Assembly: GCA_006226375.1 (NCBI GenBank)
Contig: SBHC01000051.1
Location: forward strand, 40,209-104,208
Length of the DNA stretch: 64,000 nt
Reading direction: 5' to 3'
Source of the DNA: Deltaproteobacteria bacterium
GTDB taxonomy: Bacteria > Myxococcota_C > UBA6777
Made by a program: the position numbers and the translations under genes. This document shows, one piece after another, positions 1-8,803 of the stretch. The first letter of the stretch is position 1, and each line of letters opens with the position of its first letter. The notes under the pieces were generated by a model. It did no database searches. It saw only the letters and a program-made list of their open reading frames with translations, and had not been told where the DNA came from.

Positions 1-2
1 CT

Positions 3-404
3 GACGCTGCCTACTGTTTCGGCGAGTTGGTCGTCTGGAACGATGGAACAGGCACCCAGGCTGTCATCGACAATACACCTTACTTCCTCGACGATTGGGA
101 GCTATCTGACGCCGTCGCTGGCGCGATGGAAGCCGCCGAACAAAGCCGCTCTTCCTGGACCTCGCTTCCTGTGAAAGAAGGGCAAGAAGACAGCTGGACC
201 GTGGACGGCCTTGTCTTTCACGATATGTTAGCCTGGCTTCCGCAAGAGATCCCGGCCTACCAGGATGTCCCGAGCCATAGATTTAGCGTGGAGAGCGCCC
301 TTCGAATCGGCGCAACGTTGGTCCTTGCCGTTCGAGGATGGAGCAAAGAACAACCAGGACCTCTCGATGCTCTGCTACGTATCCAACTGCCAGAAGGACA
401 GTAA
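3..404 (+). CDS. Unknown protein, C-terminal part (truncated by window edge)
   Basis: The frame is open from the left edge and ends at TAA 402-404, giving 133 visible residues. A TTG at 27 could be read as a start, but the frame continues upstream in similar composition (DAAYCFGEL), so I read this as the 3' end of a longer gene. The fragment is acidic, has no obvious membrane segment, and ends in an alternating hydrophobic stretch (RIGATLVLAVRGW) suggestive of a beta/alpha fold. I do not recognise the family. It converges on the glycosyltransferase gene, with only about 14 bases between the two stop codons. Confidence 0.55.
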   Translation, partial: DAAYCFGELVVWNDGTGTQAVIDNTPYFLDDWELSDAVAGAMEAAEQSRSSWTSLPVKEGQEDSWTVDGLVFHDMLAWLPQEIPAYQDVPSHRFSVESALRIGATLVLAVRGWSKEQPGPLDALLRIQLPEGQ

Positions 405-418
405 CGTATCCAATCGGC

Positions 419-1276
419 TTAATGCTCACCTGTCAGGTTCTGCTTCTCGAAGATCTTAGCCTGAATGTTAAGTTCGTGCATGGCTCGCAAGGCACAGAAG
501 AACAGGCTGGCCCGACCGTCCATGAACCCTCGCTTAATGATGTAAAGGTACACAAACATCAACATCGGTTTACCCGGCATCCGAATGTACAGCGCTTTAA
601 GAAACTTTCGCCGCTTCACCGGGTCGTTGGACAACAAGTCCTGCATTGGAGGTAGCGCTTCTTCAAGCTGGTTGAGCCGACGCTTCGCGTTCCAATCGGA
701 GAACTCATTCTGCTTGCGAATCCAGTACGACAGATCCTGGTTGGTGTCATGGATCAGATGGTTTTCGAGTGTTCCTGTTTTGCCATGGACCACGATGTTT
801 TCGTGAACTTCGTTGTCCCAGCCACCCTCGTCTCGCATCCCCAGATCTTCGTACTCCCCTGCCCCTTTCCGGAACAACCGAAGCATCCAACCATGGTTCC
901 ACGAGCGCTTCATCCACTTGCCCAAGAAAATAAACTTCCAACGCAGGTAATAGCCGACGATATCCGGGTTTTGTATTGCTGCTGCCATTTCATCACGGAG
1001 CGCATCGGTGACTCGCTCGTCCGCATCGAGGATTAAGATCCACTTGGTCGCGATATCGAGGTTGCGGATCGCCCAGTTCTTCTTTTTGGGCCAACCCCCA
1101 TCGTAGTCAAATTGAACAACCTCGGCACCCATGGACTCGGCGATTTCAACGGTGCCGTCCTTGCTATGCGAGTCCACAACGTACACCTTTTCAGCCCAGC
1201 GAACGCTATCAATCGCCTTCCGAATGTTAAGCGCTTCGTTCTTCGCGGGAATGATCACAGTGATAGGAAGTGACAT
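419..1276 (-). CDS. Family 2 glycosyltransferase (WaaE/KdtX-like)
   Basis: A 285-residue protein with a GT-A glycosyltransferase fold: the N-terminal strand ITVIIPAKNE, the nucleotide-sugar binding region VVDSHSKDGT and the metal-binding DxD motif DAD at residues 84-86. The WPKKKNWA stretch and the length fit the WaaE/KdtX-like branch of GT2, whose members add sugars to LPS core or other envelope glycans from nucleotide sugars at the cytoplasmic face. The open frame extends 7 codons upstream, but the ATG at 1276 has GAGGAG at good spacing and the upstream ATG has none. The exact acceptor cannot be read from sequence. It is divergent from the permease gene at 1568. Confidence 0.85.
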   Translation of the reverse strand: MSLPITVIIPAKNEALNIRKAIDSVRWAEKVYVVDSHSKDGTVEIAESMGAEVVQFDYDGGWPKKKNWAIRNLDIATKWILILDADERVTDALRDEMAAAIQNPDIVGYYLRWKFIFLGKWMKRSWNHGWMLRLFRKGAGEYEDLGMRDEGGWDNEVHENIVVHGKTGTLENHLIHDTNQDLSYWIRKQNEFSDWNAKRRLNQLEEALPPMQDLLSNDPVKRRKFLKALYIRMPGKPMLMFVYLYIIKRGFMDGRASLFFCALRAMHELNIQAKIFEKQNLTGEH

Positions 1277-1567
1277 GGATGGGTTGCTCCTCACCATTTT
1301 ACGTTCAACAACACCTAAGACAATGTAGGCTCTTCGTACCTTCTTTTCGCCTGAGTGGCAGAGGTATCACACCTCACCCCTCCATCGCCAGCATTGAATG
1401 TCATTCCATCTTACAATTTATGGAGACTTGGGTTGACATAACATATAGACTTCATACCCACGACCCAAACATCTTCGGTCCGCGTTGTTGGTTTGGGGTT
1501 GCACTTTCTTTGAAAAAAGAGACACTGCTTTCAACCAGAAAACAAGGACAGGACAAGGAGAGTTGGG
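1277..1567. promoter_or_regulatory. Divergent intergenic region, glycosyltransferase / purine permease
   Basis: About 290 bases between two divergent genes, so promoters for both should lie here. On the plus strand a consensus -35 hexamer TTGACA lies at 1433-1438, but the bases 16-18 nt downstream (around TACCCA) are a poor -10 match. I looked for a purine riboswitch fold ahead of the permease and did not see the conserved core. Confidence 0.3.
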
Positions 1568-2857
1568 ATGTTGGAGAAGTGGTTTCGGATCCAGGAGAGA
1601 GGTTCCAGCGTTTCGACAGAGTTAATGGCCGGGGCCACCACGTTCTTGGCGGCGGCGTACATTATCGCGATACATCCATCGATTTTGAGCGCAGCAGGAA
1701 TGCCCAAAGGCGCACTGATCACGGTAACATGCCTTGTAGCAGGGCTGGGAACGTTGCTGTTTGCGCTGTGGCCGAAGGTCCCTTTCATGATGGCTCCTGG
1801 TATGGGACTCAACGCCTTCTTTACCTACACGCTGGTATTGCAGCACAAGCTCAGTTGGCAAACAGCGCTGGGCGTGGTGTTTCTCTCAGGCTGCTTGTTT
1901 TTGTTGCTGACAGCCGTTGGCATTCGCGAGCGGATCATCCATGCGATTCCGCCGTCGATTCGGGTGGCAACGACCGTTGGGATTGGGTTGTTCATCGCAT
2001 TCCTTGGCCTACAAAAGATGGGCGTTGTCGTTGACCACAAGGCAACGTTGGTCACGCATGGAGCCATCAACAAAACGGTGCTGTTGGGTCTGGTTGGCCT
2101 CATTCTGATTGGAATCATGGAAGCCTGGAAGGTCCGTGGCGCGATGTTATGGGGCATCTTGAGCGTTACGGCTCTTGCCATTCCTGTTGGCTTGACCACT
2201 CTTCCTGACAAGCTTGTGGCTACACCCCAGTCGATCGCTCCCATTGCCTTTCAGCTCAACCTCGCCGAAGCCATCTCCCCTGCTCTATGGGGAACGATCT
2301 TTAGCTTTATGTTTGTCGACTTGTTTGATTCGCTGGGCACGTTGATGGGGATCTCTTCCGAAGCCGGCATGGTCCAAGAGGACGGAACCATCGACAAGAT
2401 GGGTTCGATGTTGGGGGCAGATGCTATCGCTACCGTTGGAGGGGCGCTGCTTGGAACCTCCACAACCACCGCCTACATCGAGAGCGGCGCTGGCATCGCG
2501 CAAGGGGGTCGAACAGGTTTAGCCTCCGTGATGACGGGTGTGTTGTTCTTGCTGTCGATGTTTCTTTGGCCGATCGTCCTTATCATTCCTGGCTGTGCAA
2601 CAGCACCGGCGCTGGTGATGGTGGGTGTGGCGATGCTTAAGCACATCAAAGCCCTCGACGTTAGCGACATCGAAGAAGCGTTACCCGCGTTCCTGACCAT
2701 GGCGCTGATGCCCTTCACCTACTCCATCTCCCACGGCATTATGTTTGGCTTTCTCAGCTATGTGTTGCTGAAAGTGGCTCGTGGCAAGTGGTCCGACCTC
2801 AACCCCATTCTGGTGATCATTGCGGTGCTGTCCGCCGTCAACCTCGTCCTCGTGTAA
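1568..2857 (+). CDS. NCS2-family purine permease (AzgA/GhxP-like)
   Basis: A 429-residue polytopic inner-membrane protein, the usual length for the AzgA branch of the NCS2 nucleobase:cation symporters. Family signatures are visible: GATTFLAAAYI at the N-terminus, PGMGLNAFF near residue 80, FSFMFVDLFDSLGTL near 245 and GTSTTTAYIESGAGI near 300. These regions carry the TM1/TM3/TM8/TM10 features that bind purine and couple transport to protons in the family. It probably imports adenine, guanine or hypoxanthine; which one cannot be decided. The start has AAGGAG 7 bases upstream of the ATG. It is monocistronic and convergent with the FAH-family gene. Confidence 0.9.
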   Translation: MLEKWFRIQERGSSVSTELMAGATTFLAAAYIIAIHPSILSAAGMPKGALITVTCLVAGLGTLLFALWPKVPFMMAPGMGLNAFFTYTLVLQHKLSWQTALGVVFLSGCLFLLLTAVGIRERIIHAIPPSIRVATTVGIGLFIAFLGLQKMGVVVDHKATLVTHGAINKTVLLGLVGLILIGIMEAWKVRGAMLWGILSVTALAIPVGLTTLPDKLVATPQSIAPIAFQLNLAEAISPALWGTIFSFMFVDLFDSLGTLMGISSEAGMVQEDGTIDKMGSMLGADAIATVGGALLGTSTTTAYIESGAGIAQGGRTGLASVMTGVLFLLSMFLWPIVLIIPGCATAPALVMVGVAMLKHIKALDVSDIEEALPAFLTMALMPFTYSISHGIMFGFLSYVLLKVARGKWSDLNPILVIIAVLSAVNLVLV

Positions 2858-2897
2858 CGAAACGCCCTCAAGCAATGCATGGGATGGGATGGACAAC

Positions 2898-3509
2898 TCA
2901 GGAAGTTTCGATCCATGAATGCTGGAGGAGATGGTTCTCGCCGTCCCACAAAGAGACTTCAAACACATCGCCCGCAACCAGATCGCCAACGCCGTGAGGG
3001 GTTCCAGTCATAACGAGGTCCCCATCAGCAAGAGAGAAATGGCGGGCAACTTCAGCCAGGATCGCCTCCGGCTTGTGAATCATCTCGGGCACCCCACCCT
3101 TTTGGCGAGACTCCCCGTTGATGAAAAGCTCCAGCCACAACGAACTCCAGTCTTGCGGAAGATCCACAAACGGGCTCATCACAGCGGCACCATCGAAGGC
3201 TTTGGCTTTTTCCCACGGCAACCGGCTCTCTTTGAGACGCTGTTGAACCTCCACCAAAGTCAGATCCAGCCCGAGTCCAACGGCAACAGGCCGTCCACCT
3301 TCCATCAAGAAGGTGATTTCGGTTTCAAAGCGACACCGCTCTTGCGGTACAACCAGCGAATCGCTCAAGGAAGAGTTGGGCTTCAGGAACAGCACAAGCT
3401 CCCCAGGCACCGGGTTGTTTAGCTCTTCAATGTGCTTAACGTAGTTGCGCCCCACACACACCAGCTTCGACGGCGCAAACGTTCGCTCTCCCCAAGAAAC
3501 AGTCTTCAT
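2898..3509 (-). CDS. Fumarylacetoacetate hydrolase-family protein
   Basis: A 203-residue protein matching the small YcgM-type members of the FAH superfamily (acylpyruvases, 2-hydroxyhepta-diene-dioate isomerases, oxaloacetate decarboxylases). Visible signatures are CVGRNYVKHIEELN near residue 18, the metal-binding E-x-E (FETEITF), KAFDGAAVMSPF, and the C-terminal GDLVMTGTPHGVGDL loop. Members bind Mg2+ or Mn2+ and cleave or decarboxylate short 2-oxo acids in the cytosol; the substrate here is unknown. I chose the ATG at 3509 with AAGGAAG upstream rather than a TTG 7 codons earlier. It lies about 40 bases downstream of the SDR gene on the same strand and may be co-transcribed with it. Confidence 0.88.
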   Translation of the reverse strand: MKTVSWGERTFAPSKLVCVGRNYVKHIEELNNPVPGELVLFLKPNSSLSDSLVVPQERCRFETEITFLMEGGRPVAVGLGLDLTLVEVQQRLKESRLPWEKAKAFDGAAVMSPFVDLPQDWSSLWLELFINGESRQKGGVPEMIHKPEAILAEVARHFSLADGDLVMTGTPHGVGDLVAGDVFEVSLWDGENHLLQHSWIETS

Positions 3510-3551
3510 ACAAGCTTCCTTTGCAACCAAAAAGGAAAGAGTAAGCCCAGG

Positions 3552-4316
3552 TTAGGACTGACCCGGTGGAATGGGTGCGAAATGATCCATCACCCAACGT
3601 GTAAGGCCTGGAAAATGCCGGGCCACCACATACCAGCGGGGATAGATCAATCGCTTGCGACGAGACCGAACCGCCCGGCGAATTCGACGCGCCAACGTCG
3701 TGGTGTTTCCCTCTGGCAGAACTTTGGGAGGAGCCTGATCCCCATACGCCTCAAAGGCTTTGTTGGCCATGTCTGTTGTCACAGGTCCAGGGTACACCGT
3801 TAAGACATTCACGCCGGTGCCTCGAAGCTCTCCATGGAGCGACTCCGAAGCAGCAGCAAAGCCAGCCTTGGCCGCGCTGTAGTAGAACATCCCAGGAGTG
3901 GGAGCCAGCGCCGCCAGAGAAGCTACATTCACGATGGTGCCTTTGTTGCGTTCCAGCATTCGAGGCAGAATCGCACGGACCAACCGCAACGGGGAGTTGA
4001 GATCGACAGCGAGCAGCCAGTCGCCGTCTGCAGGATCGGCGTCAACGAGAGGACCTACAATCTGCACCCCGGCGTTGTTCACAAAGACATCGATCAGACC
4101 CATCGCTTCTTCCGCAGCATCAAGCCAATCGGCCGCGGTCTCTGGGTCGCTGAGATCTTTGGAGATGATGTGTGTGGTGCCGCCCACATCCTTCGCGATG
4201 GCTTCCATCCTATCGGTCCGTCGAGCCACCATCGTAACGGAAGCTCCTGCTGCCACATACTCGCGGACCAAGCCTTCGCCAATCCCGCTGGAGGCACCTG
4301 TAATCACAACATGCAT
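3552..4316 (-). CDS. Short-chain dehydrogenase/reductase (SDR)
   Basis: A 254-residue classical SDR. The N-terminus carries the Rossmann dinucleotide motif TGASSGIGEG (residues 6-15), followed by NNAG (80-83), catalytic Ser133 (VASLAA), and Tyr146-x3-Lys150 (YSAAK). The ARRTDR segment after the second strand suggests NADP(H) preference. The C-terminus is basic and aromatic (RRKRLIYPRWYVVARHFPG), as in SDRs that associate with membranes or act on lipid substrates. The first in-frame ATG lies 10 codons upstream, but MHVVITG at 4316 has GGGAG at proper spacing and puts the first strand at the terminus. It sits between a small membrane protein gene and the FAH gene on the same strand. Confidence 0.9.
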   Translation of the reverse strand: MHVVITGASSGIGEGLVREYVAAGASVTMVARRTDRMEAIAKDVGGTTHIISKDLSDPETAADWLDAAEEAMGLIDVFVNNAGVQIVGPLVDADPADGDWLLAVDLNSPLRLVRAILPRMLERNKGTIVNVASLAALAPTPGMFYYSAAKAGFAAASESLHGELRGTGVNVLTVYPGPVTTDMANKAFEAYGDQAPPKVLPEGNTTTLARRIRRAVRSRRKRLIYPRWYVVARHFPGLTRWVMDHFAPIPPGQS

Positions 4317-4382
4317 TCCGAATCTCCCAACAAGGGTGTCTTTCAACCCGTTCGTGCGACCATTCCACAGGAAGAACCGGCC

Positions 4383-4781
4383 TTAAAAGTCGGTTCGAGC
4401 AGCCATACCAAACGCAGCACCGGCCAGAGCAATATCCTTGAGCAGATGCACTTGAGCCAGGGAGCGAGGAACATTCCCGGTGGGGTTCATGACAGAGGGC
4501 AAATGAACCATCACGGCAAAGAGCAACAACATCACACCCAACATCACGCCTGCCCAGAAGGGAAAGACATTGGCGATGAAGCAGATGCAAGCAACAACCA
4601 TCGCGGCTCCGGTCAGGTAGACCCAGAACGCTCCAGGACCAGGAATGTATCCAGGCACCATTCCCGCCATCTGACGGACTTTAAGGAAGTGAAAGACCCC
4701 AAAGACACCAAACGGAAGGGCAAAGAGATAGGTAGAGATATCGTGCACCAAAGTTCCCAGAAAGCCTCGGTCGTAAGACAT
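4383..4781 (-). CDS. Small four-helix membrane protein, DoxX-like
   Basis: A 132-residue protein with about four hydrophobic helices and short loops: a first helix around LFALPFGVFGVFHFL, a second around VYLTGAAMVVACICFIA, a third around AGVMLGVMLLLFAVMV, and a last one around LLKDIALAGAAFGMAA. The layout, the HLLKDIALAGAA ending and the length are typical of the DoxX family. Members are inner-membrane proteins loosely linked to quinone or thiosulfate redox and stress; no enzymatic residue can be asserted here. It is followed after 66 bases by the SDR gene. Family assignment is by pattern only. Confidence 0.7.
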   Translation of the reverse strand: MSYDRGFLGTLVHDISTYLFALPFGVFGVFHFLKVRQMAGMVPGYIPGPGAFWVYLTGAAMVVACICFIANVFPFWAGVMLGVMLLLFAVMVHLPSVMNPTGNVPRSLAQVHLLKDIALAGAAFGMAARTDF

Positions 4782-4853
4782 CCATTCACTCCTTTTCTTG
4801 AAAGGTCCATCACGACAGGATGACCGTCCAGCACCAAACTGACGGACGAAGAT

Positions 4854-6536
4854 CTAGCCGATGTCGTTGTTGTTTTTCTTGCGGCGACGGTAAGGACAAC
4901 GAGCGTATCCCGACAAACGCACCCAGCTTCCTTTGTGGATTCGCTTTAGCTTGGGATTCCAACGCTTCAATTGACGCGGTGAGAACTTCAACTTGAGCCT
5001 TCGACTGAGCGCACGCAGCGACGTTTTGCGTTTGGCTTTGTAACAAGCTCGTCGAAGACGACGTCGGTTTCGTAGACGCCCGGGCCAGTGTCGAAACAAC
5101 CAGGATGGGGGAAGCCGTCGTCGAAACTGGCGAACATGCAGGCCCAGCTTCCAGTACGTGCGTTTGCGACGCCATGACTTGGAAGCCCGCGACCTTGGCA
5201 CCAACACATACCGAAGCTTTCGAAGCTGGGCATCGGTCCACACGCGATTCAGCTGCATCAGCACCGAGCGAGGAACCTTGTGGCGCTTCGCCAACGTTCG
5301 CAGTCGAGAGGAAGACTTCACCCGCAAAGTAAGCAGGGACAAAGACTTGCGTTTGTTACGAAAGAACCGACGCAAGCGACGGGCCGAAGCTGCCGGAACC
5401 CGTAGAGGATAACGTTGCCCTGGAGGCGTCGCCCAGGTCGACAACGCAGGATTAAACAACCGCAACTCTTTGAGCGACAGACCTGTTGCATCAGCCACAG
5501 ACCGCAAAGCAACCGCACCGGGCGTTCGCACCACCTTCCATCGCAGCGGCGGAAACGGCTTCGGGTAATGATGCAGTTTCTTAGGATTGCGCCAGTAATG
5601 CACCAAAGTAAAGAAGCGCGGCACAGCCATCCGAGTCTCGCGAGGCACCCAACATTTGGCGTGACGCCGCATCTGCCAGAAGGTCATCTTGGGACAACGT
5701 TTGATGATACGATCAACGCAGCCTTCACCACAGTTGTACGCAGCGATGACCAACGGCCAGCTACGGAAGCGCTTGTACAGGAACTTCATGTAGCGCAACA
5801 TCGCATCTGTGGCTTTTTCCACGTGACGACGCTCGTCCACCCAAGGCGTAATCTTAAGCCCAAAGCGACGACCTGTGTGCGACATGATCTGCCACATCCC
5901 CATCGCCGTCTTGTTGGATCGCAGCCGAGGCACAAAGCTCGACTCGTTCCCAGCAAGCATCATCAGGGCAAGAGGCATCCTGTGCCGTCGAAAGATCGGC
6001 TCCAAGATGTGCTTGTAACGAGAGAACCGCTTCAGCACGATCCAGGTAAAGCCCCACCGTTTCGTCCGGTATTTCCGCAAGAACCAGGGCATCGGCTTCA
6101 CGTTGTGGGGAACCCTGACATCCGGAAACATCGGCCCTTTGTACTTCGCCACCTTGGCACGATTGGATTTGGCAGGCACAGTCTTCGCTGGTTGCACGGC
6201 CTTGGCAGGCACAGTCTTCGCTGGTTGCACGGCCTTGGCATCTGGTTTTTTGCTCGCAACAACCGTCTTTTTCGGCAACTTGGTAGGCAAAGGTTTGCGC
6301 GATTTTGGCGCAGACGTTCGTCCCTTGGACTCTTTCGCAACAGAAGCCTGGGCAGTGGCCTTTTCGCGTTGAGCCAAAGACTTCGCTTTCTGCGAGGGCG
6401 CTTTGGCCTTCGCCTTGTGAGACGTTGCGACCTTGGAAGATGTACGTGTTTGGGCAAGGCGGGCAGAGCAACCTCCAAGGGAGAGAGCAAGCCAACCCAA
6501 CCAACCGATCTGGAACAATGAGAACGAGCGAAACAT
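4854..6536 (-). CDS. Lytic transglycosylase lipoprotein (MltD-like)
   Basis: A 560-residue lipoprotein: signal peptide with lipobox LGGC (Cys23), then a low-complexity Lys/Ala/Ser/Pro-rich spacer to about residue 135, then an SLT domain (about 170-290). The catalytic Glu is E198 in AGNESSF, followed by AMGMWQIM and AAYNCGEG, as in family 1 (MltD/Slt) enzymes that cleave the MurNAc-GlcNAc bond of peptidoglycan with anhydro-muramoyl formation. The remaining 250 residues hold degenerate LysM-like segments (SLKELRLFNPAL, LRTLAKRHKVPRSVLMQLN, LRALSRRLKLK). The protein is extremely Arg/Lys-rich. The frame stays open well upstream, but that part overlaps the 6661-7023 gene; the ATG at 6536 places the signal peptide first although its ribosome site is weak. 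Confidence 0.85.
   Translation of the reverse strand: MFRSFSLFQIGWLGWLALSLGGCSARLAQTRTSSKVATSHKAKAKAPSQKAKSLAQREKATAQASVAKESKGRTSAPKSRKPLPTKLPKKTVVASKKPDAKAVQPAKTVPAKAVQPAKTVPAKSNRAKVAKYKGPMFPDVRVPHNVKPMPWFLRKYRTKRWGFTWIVLKRFSRYKHILEPIFRRHRMPLALMMLAGNESSFVPRLRSNKTAMGMWQIMSHTGRRFGLKITPWVDERRHVEKATDAMLRYMKFLYKRFRSWPLVIAAYNCGEGCVDRIIKRCPKMTFWQMRRHAKCWVPRETRMAVPRFFTLVHYWRNPKKLHHYPKPFPPLRWKVVRTPGAVALRSVADATGLSLKELRLFNPALSTWATPPGQRYPLRVPAASARRLRRFFRNKRKSLSLLTLRVKSSSRLRTLAKRHKVPRSVLMQLNRVWTDAQLRKLRYVLVPRSRASKSWRRKRTYWKLGLHVRQFRRRLPPSWLFRHWPGRLRNRRRLRRACYKAKRKTSLRALSRRLKLKFSPRQLKRWNPKLKRIHKGSWVRLSGYARCPYRRRKKNNNDIG
6169..6234. repeat. 33-bp tandem duplication inside the MltD-like gene
   Basis: Two perfect 33-base copies (6169-6201 and 6202-6234) encode a repeated 11-residue unit, KAVQPAKTVPA in one phase, in the Lys/Pro-rich spacer between lipid anchor and catalytic domain. 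The unit length is a multiple of three, so copy-number change would lengthen or shorten the spacer without a frameshift. Confidence 0.9.
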
Positions 6537-6660
6537 GAGCAACCACGGGGTCCATCGTAAAAGAGGATAGACATAACTTGGAGAAAAAACAAACGTTGTA
6601 GAGGTGTTTAGTATCCAACAGGAAACGTGATTGTCAACATACGTTGGAGTGTGGGGTGGC

Positions 6661-7023
6661 TCAGGAAGGAAGGTCGTTGGCCCAGCGTTCGTCTTGCAGC
6701 ATTTGCCATTCGGTAAGGGAGAGGTAGACTTTTCGGGAGAGACCGACGCTGGGTCGATGGATGTGCAGGCACACTTCAGTCGGTGCCAACTCCTCCACCC
6801 AGTATTCACCGTCAGGACGCAGGAGTTGTTTGCGAATGCTGCGAATGTGTTTGGAGATCCGATGCATTCGTCGGCCAGAGGGAGAGTTGAAACGCTCCCA
6901 GTCGCGGTTACGGCTGATGGTTGGGTCAAACAGGAGCTGTTGGAGCAGCTCCTTCTCTTCAAGGGTAAACGATTCAAACTTCGGGGTATAGTCTGCGAAA
7001 TCCGAGGTGTTGGAAGAGATCAT
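6661..7023 (-). CDS. Hypothetical small cytosolic protein
   Basis: A 120-residue protein without signal peptide or membrane segment; acidic N-terminus, then helical region (FTLEEKELLQQLLFDPTIS) followed by a basic helix (GRRMHRISKHIRSIRKQLLRP) and a strand-rich C-terminal half. I recognise no family. ATG at 7023 has a modest AAGAG upstream. The gene sits 40 bases downstream of queC on the same strand and ends about 125 bases before the transglycosylase start, so it could be the last gene of the MBL-queC operon. Confidence 0.6.
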   Translation of the reverse strand: MISSNTSDFADYTPKFESFTLEEKELLQQLLFDPTISRNRDWERFNSPSGRRMHRISKHIRSIRKQLLRPDGEYWVEELAPTEVCLHIHRPSVGLSRKVYLSLTEWQMLQDERWANDLPS

Positions 7024-7063
7024 CGATCGCTCTTAAGTTGAGTTTGTTCACAGAGGTTGCCAC

Positions 7064-7765
7064 CTAACAGGTCTGGTAGGCCACCGGGTCTTCGATGTTG
7101 TTGGCGGCAAAGCCCTTGAGGCGCAGCAAACAAGCATCGCATTGACCACATGCTTCCCCTTCAGGAGAAGGGTCATAACAGGTAGAAGTTAGGGAGTAGT
7201 CCACGCCCAAGGCAAGCCCTTGCTCTACAATCTGGGCCTTGGTCAGGTGCAACAAAGGGGTGTGGATGGTGAGCTTGTGAGTGCCTTCCACCCCGGCTTT
7301 TGTCGCGAGATTCGCCATGGTTTCAAACGCTTCAATGAACTCTGGACGACAGTCAGGGTAGCCGCTGTAGTCCAGCGCGTTGACCCCGATGAAGATGTCG
7401 TAACTTCCGAGGACTTCCGCCCAGGCGAGAGCATACGACAAGAACACCGTGTTCCGAGCGGGCACATAGGTCACAGGGATGGACTCTTCCATCTCATCCA
7501 GGGAGCGACCTTTTGGCACCTCAACGTTGTCGTCGGTGAGAGCAGAGCCACCAAACGCCCGAAGGTCGATGTTAACGACCCGGTGTTCCTGCACGCCGGC
7601 TTGTTCCGCGATGGTAGCCGCGGCTCGCAGCTCATGTTCGTGGCGTTGTCCGTATCGAAAGCTCATCGCGTACACAGAAAACCCTTTGGATTGAGCGATG
7701 GCCAAACACGTGGTTGAGTCGAGTCCTCCGCTCAAAAGCACGATGGCCTTGGGCTGTGTGCTCAT
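7064..7765 (-). CDS. queC: 7-cyano-7-deazaguanine synthase QueC
   Basis: A 233-residue cytosolic enzyme of normal family length. QueC converts 7-carboxy-7-deazaguanine plus ammonia and ATP to preQ0 on the path to queuosine in tRNA. The ATP pyrophosphatase P-loop SGGLDS is at residues 12-17; [30 protein letters not shown] and the C-terminal zinc cluster (STCYDP...[10 protein letters not shown]) are all present. The longer open frame reaches back into the MBL gene, but [14 protein letters not shown] is the natural N-terminus: its ATG (7763-7765) overlaps the TGA of the MBL gene in an ATGA junction, so the two are probably translationally coupled. Confidence 0.95.
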   Translation of the reverse strand: MSTQPKAIVLLSGGLDSTTCLAIAQSKGFSVYAMSFRYGQRHEHELRAAATIAEQAGVQEHRVVNIDLRAFGGSALTDDNVEVPKGRSLDEMEESIPVTYVPARNTVFLSYALAWAEVLGSYDIFIGVNALDYSGYPDCRPEFIEAFETMANLATKAGVEGTHKLTIHTPLLHLTKAQIVEQGLALGVDYSLTSTCYDPSPEGEACGQCDACLLRLKGFAANNIEDPVAYQTC

Positions 7766-8667
7766 TCTCCCTGCTCCTGTTGTTTCTTGAAGTAACGTCG
7801 GTATCCATCCACACAGCCTGTAGCCCCTGCGACAAATTGGTACTGGTGAATGCCGTCTTCGTCCACTTGATCGACCTTGGCTTGCTCCGCGATCCAGTCC
7901 CAGTATCCAGCGATCATCTCTTCGCGAGACCGCTCCAACGACCACTGCTCTTGCATCCATTCGGTGAGCACGTCCAGGTTGACACGCAAGCGCTCCAGGT
8001 GGGATGAGGCGTTCTCTCTCTCGCCAAAGTGGGTCAAGAACAATCGCTTGGGTTGATGCTCTTGAAGCCGGGCGATGCTTTGCCTCCAGGCGTCCAGATC
8101 AAAGTCGGGGGGAGGCGTGGGGACGCGGATGTGGTCGTAGCCAGGCAAACCGCAACCTCCAACGTCGCCTGTGAAGCAGTCACCTTCGTCTGTGAGGTAG
8201 GCGAGGTGGTGATACGCATGTCCTGGTGTATCGATGGCGGTCCAGGTGCGACCGGCAGCCTCCACAGTATCGCCGTTGTAAAGCACCACGAGCTTGTCCT
8301 CGGGAACGGGCAACATATCGCCCCACAGCACGCTCATTTTGTCTTCACCATAGACTCGCGTCGCGCTGGCCAACAAACGCTCAGGGTTGATCAGATGGCG
8401 AGCGCCGCGTTCGTGCACATAGATTGTTGCACCTTGCTGCGCCAGCCATCCGGCTCCTCCCGCATGATCCAGGTGAATGTGGGTAAGGAAAAGATGGGTC
8501 ACATCCGAAGGCGACAGACCATGAACAGCCAGGGCCTTGGTTAAGTGAGGCAACGTTGAGCCAGGACCACTTTCGACCAAAGCCACCTCAGAGCCGCGAC
8601 GTACCAAAAACGACGCGATCAACGAAGGCTGCTCCAGAAAGTGCAGGTCCAGAACTTCCACAGACAT
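7762..8667 (-). CDS. Metallo-beta-lactamase-fold hydrolase
   Basis: A 301-residue MBL-fold protein. The dinuclear metal motif HIHLDH has H63, H65, D67 and H68; the later ligands are seen in [15 protein letters not shown] and LFLTHFGE. This layout is that of glyoxalase-II-like/MBL-fold hydrolases of unknown substrate. An added C-terminal helical part of about 60 residues follows the last histidine, ending in a basic, Gln-rich tail. It is the upstream partner of queC, overlapping by 4 bases; whether the product relates to deazaguanine metabolism is not known. ATG at 8667 lies just downstream of an AAGGAGTTGTG ribosome site. Confidence 0.88.
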   Translation of the reverse strand: MSVEVLDLHFLEQPSLIASFLVRRGSEVALVESGPGSTLPHLTKALAVHGLSPSDVTHLFLTHIHLDHAGGAGWLAQQGATIYVHERGARHLINPERLLASATRVYGEDKMSVLWGDMLPVPEDKLVVLYNGDTVEAAGRTWTAIDTPGHAYHHLAYLTDEGDCFTGDVGGCGLPGYDHIRVPTPPPDFDLDAWRQSIARLQEHQPKRLFLTHFGERENASSHLERLRVNLDVLTEWMQEQWSLERSREEMIAGYWDWIAEQAKVDQVDEDGIHQYQFVAGATGCVDGYRRYFKKQQEQGE

Positions 8668-8803
8668 TCACACAACTCCTTGTTCCAACAATGTTGCATC
8701 CCCCAAACGACAAAGGAACGCCGTTCCCATGGACAGGGACTATACCACATTCATACTGGGGGAACGGAAACATCTCGGGAACAGAATGGAGGGGAGTGGA
8801 AGG

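Noticed and set aside
1441..1560. Purine riboswitch ahead of the NCS2 permease
   Set aside because: I could not find the conserved three-way junction bases or the paired loops.
6537..6977. Upstream extension of the transglycosylase frame
   Set aside because: It overlaps the 6661-7023 gene and would bury the signal peptide inside the protein.
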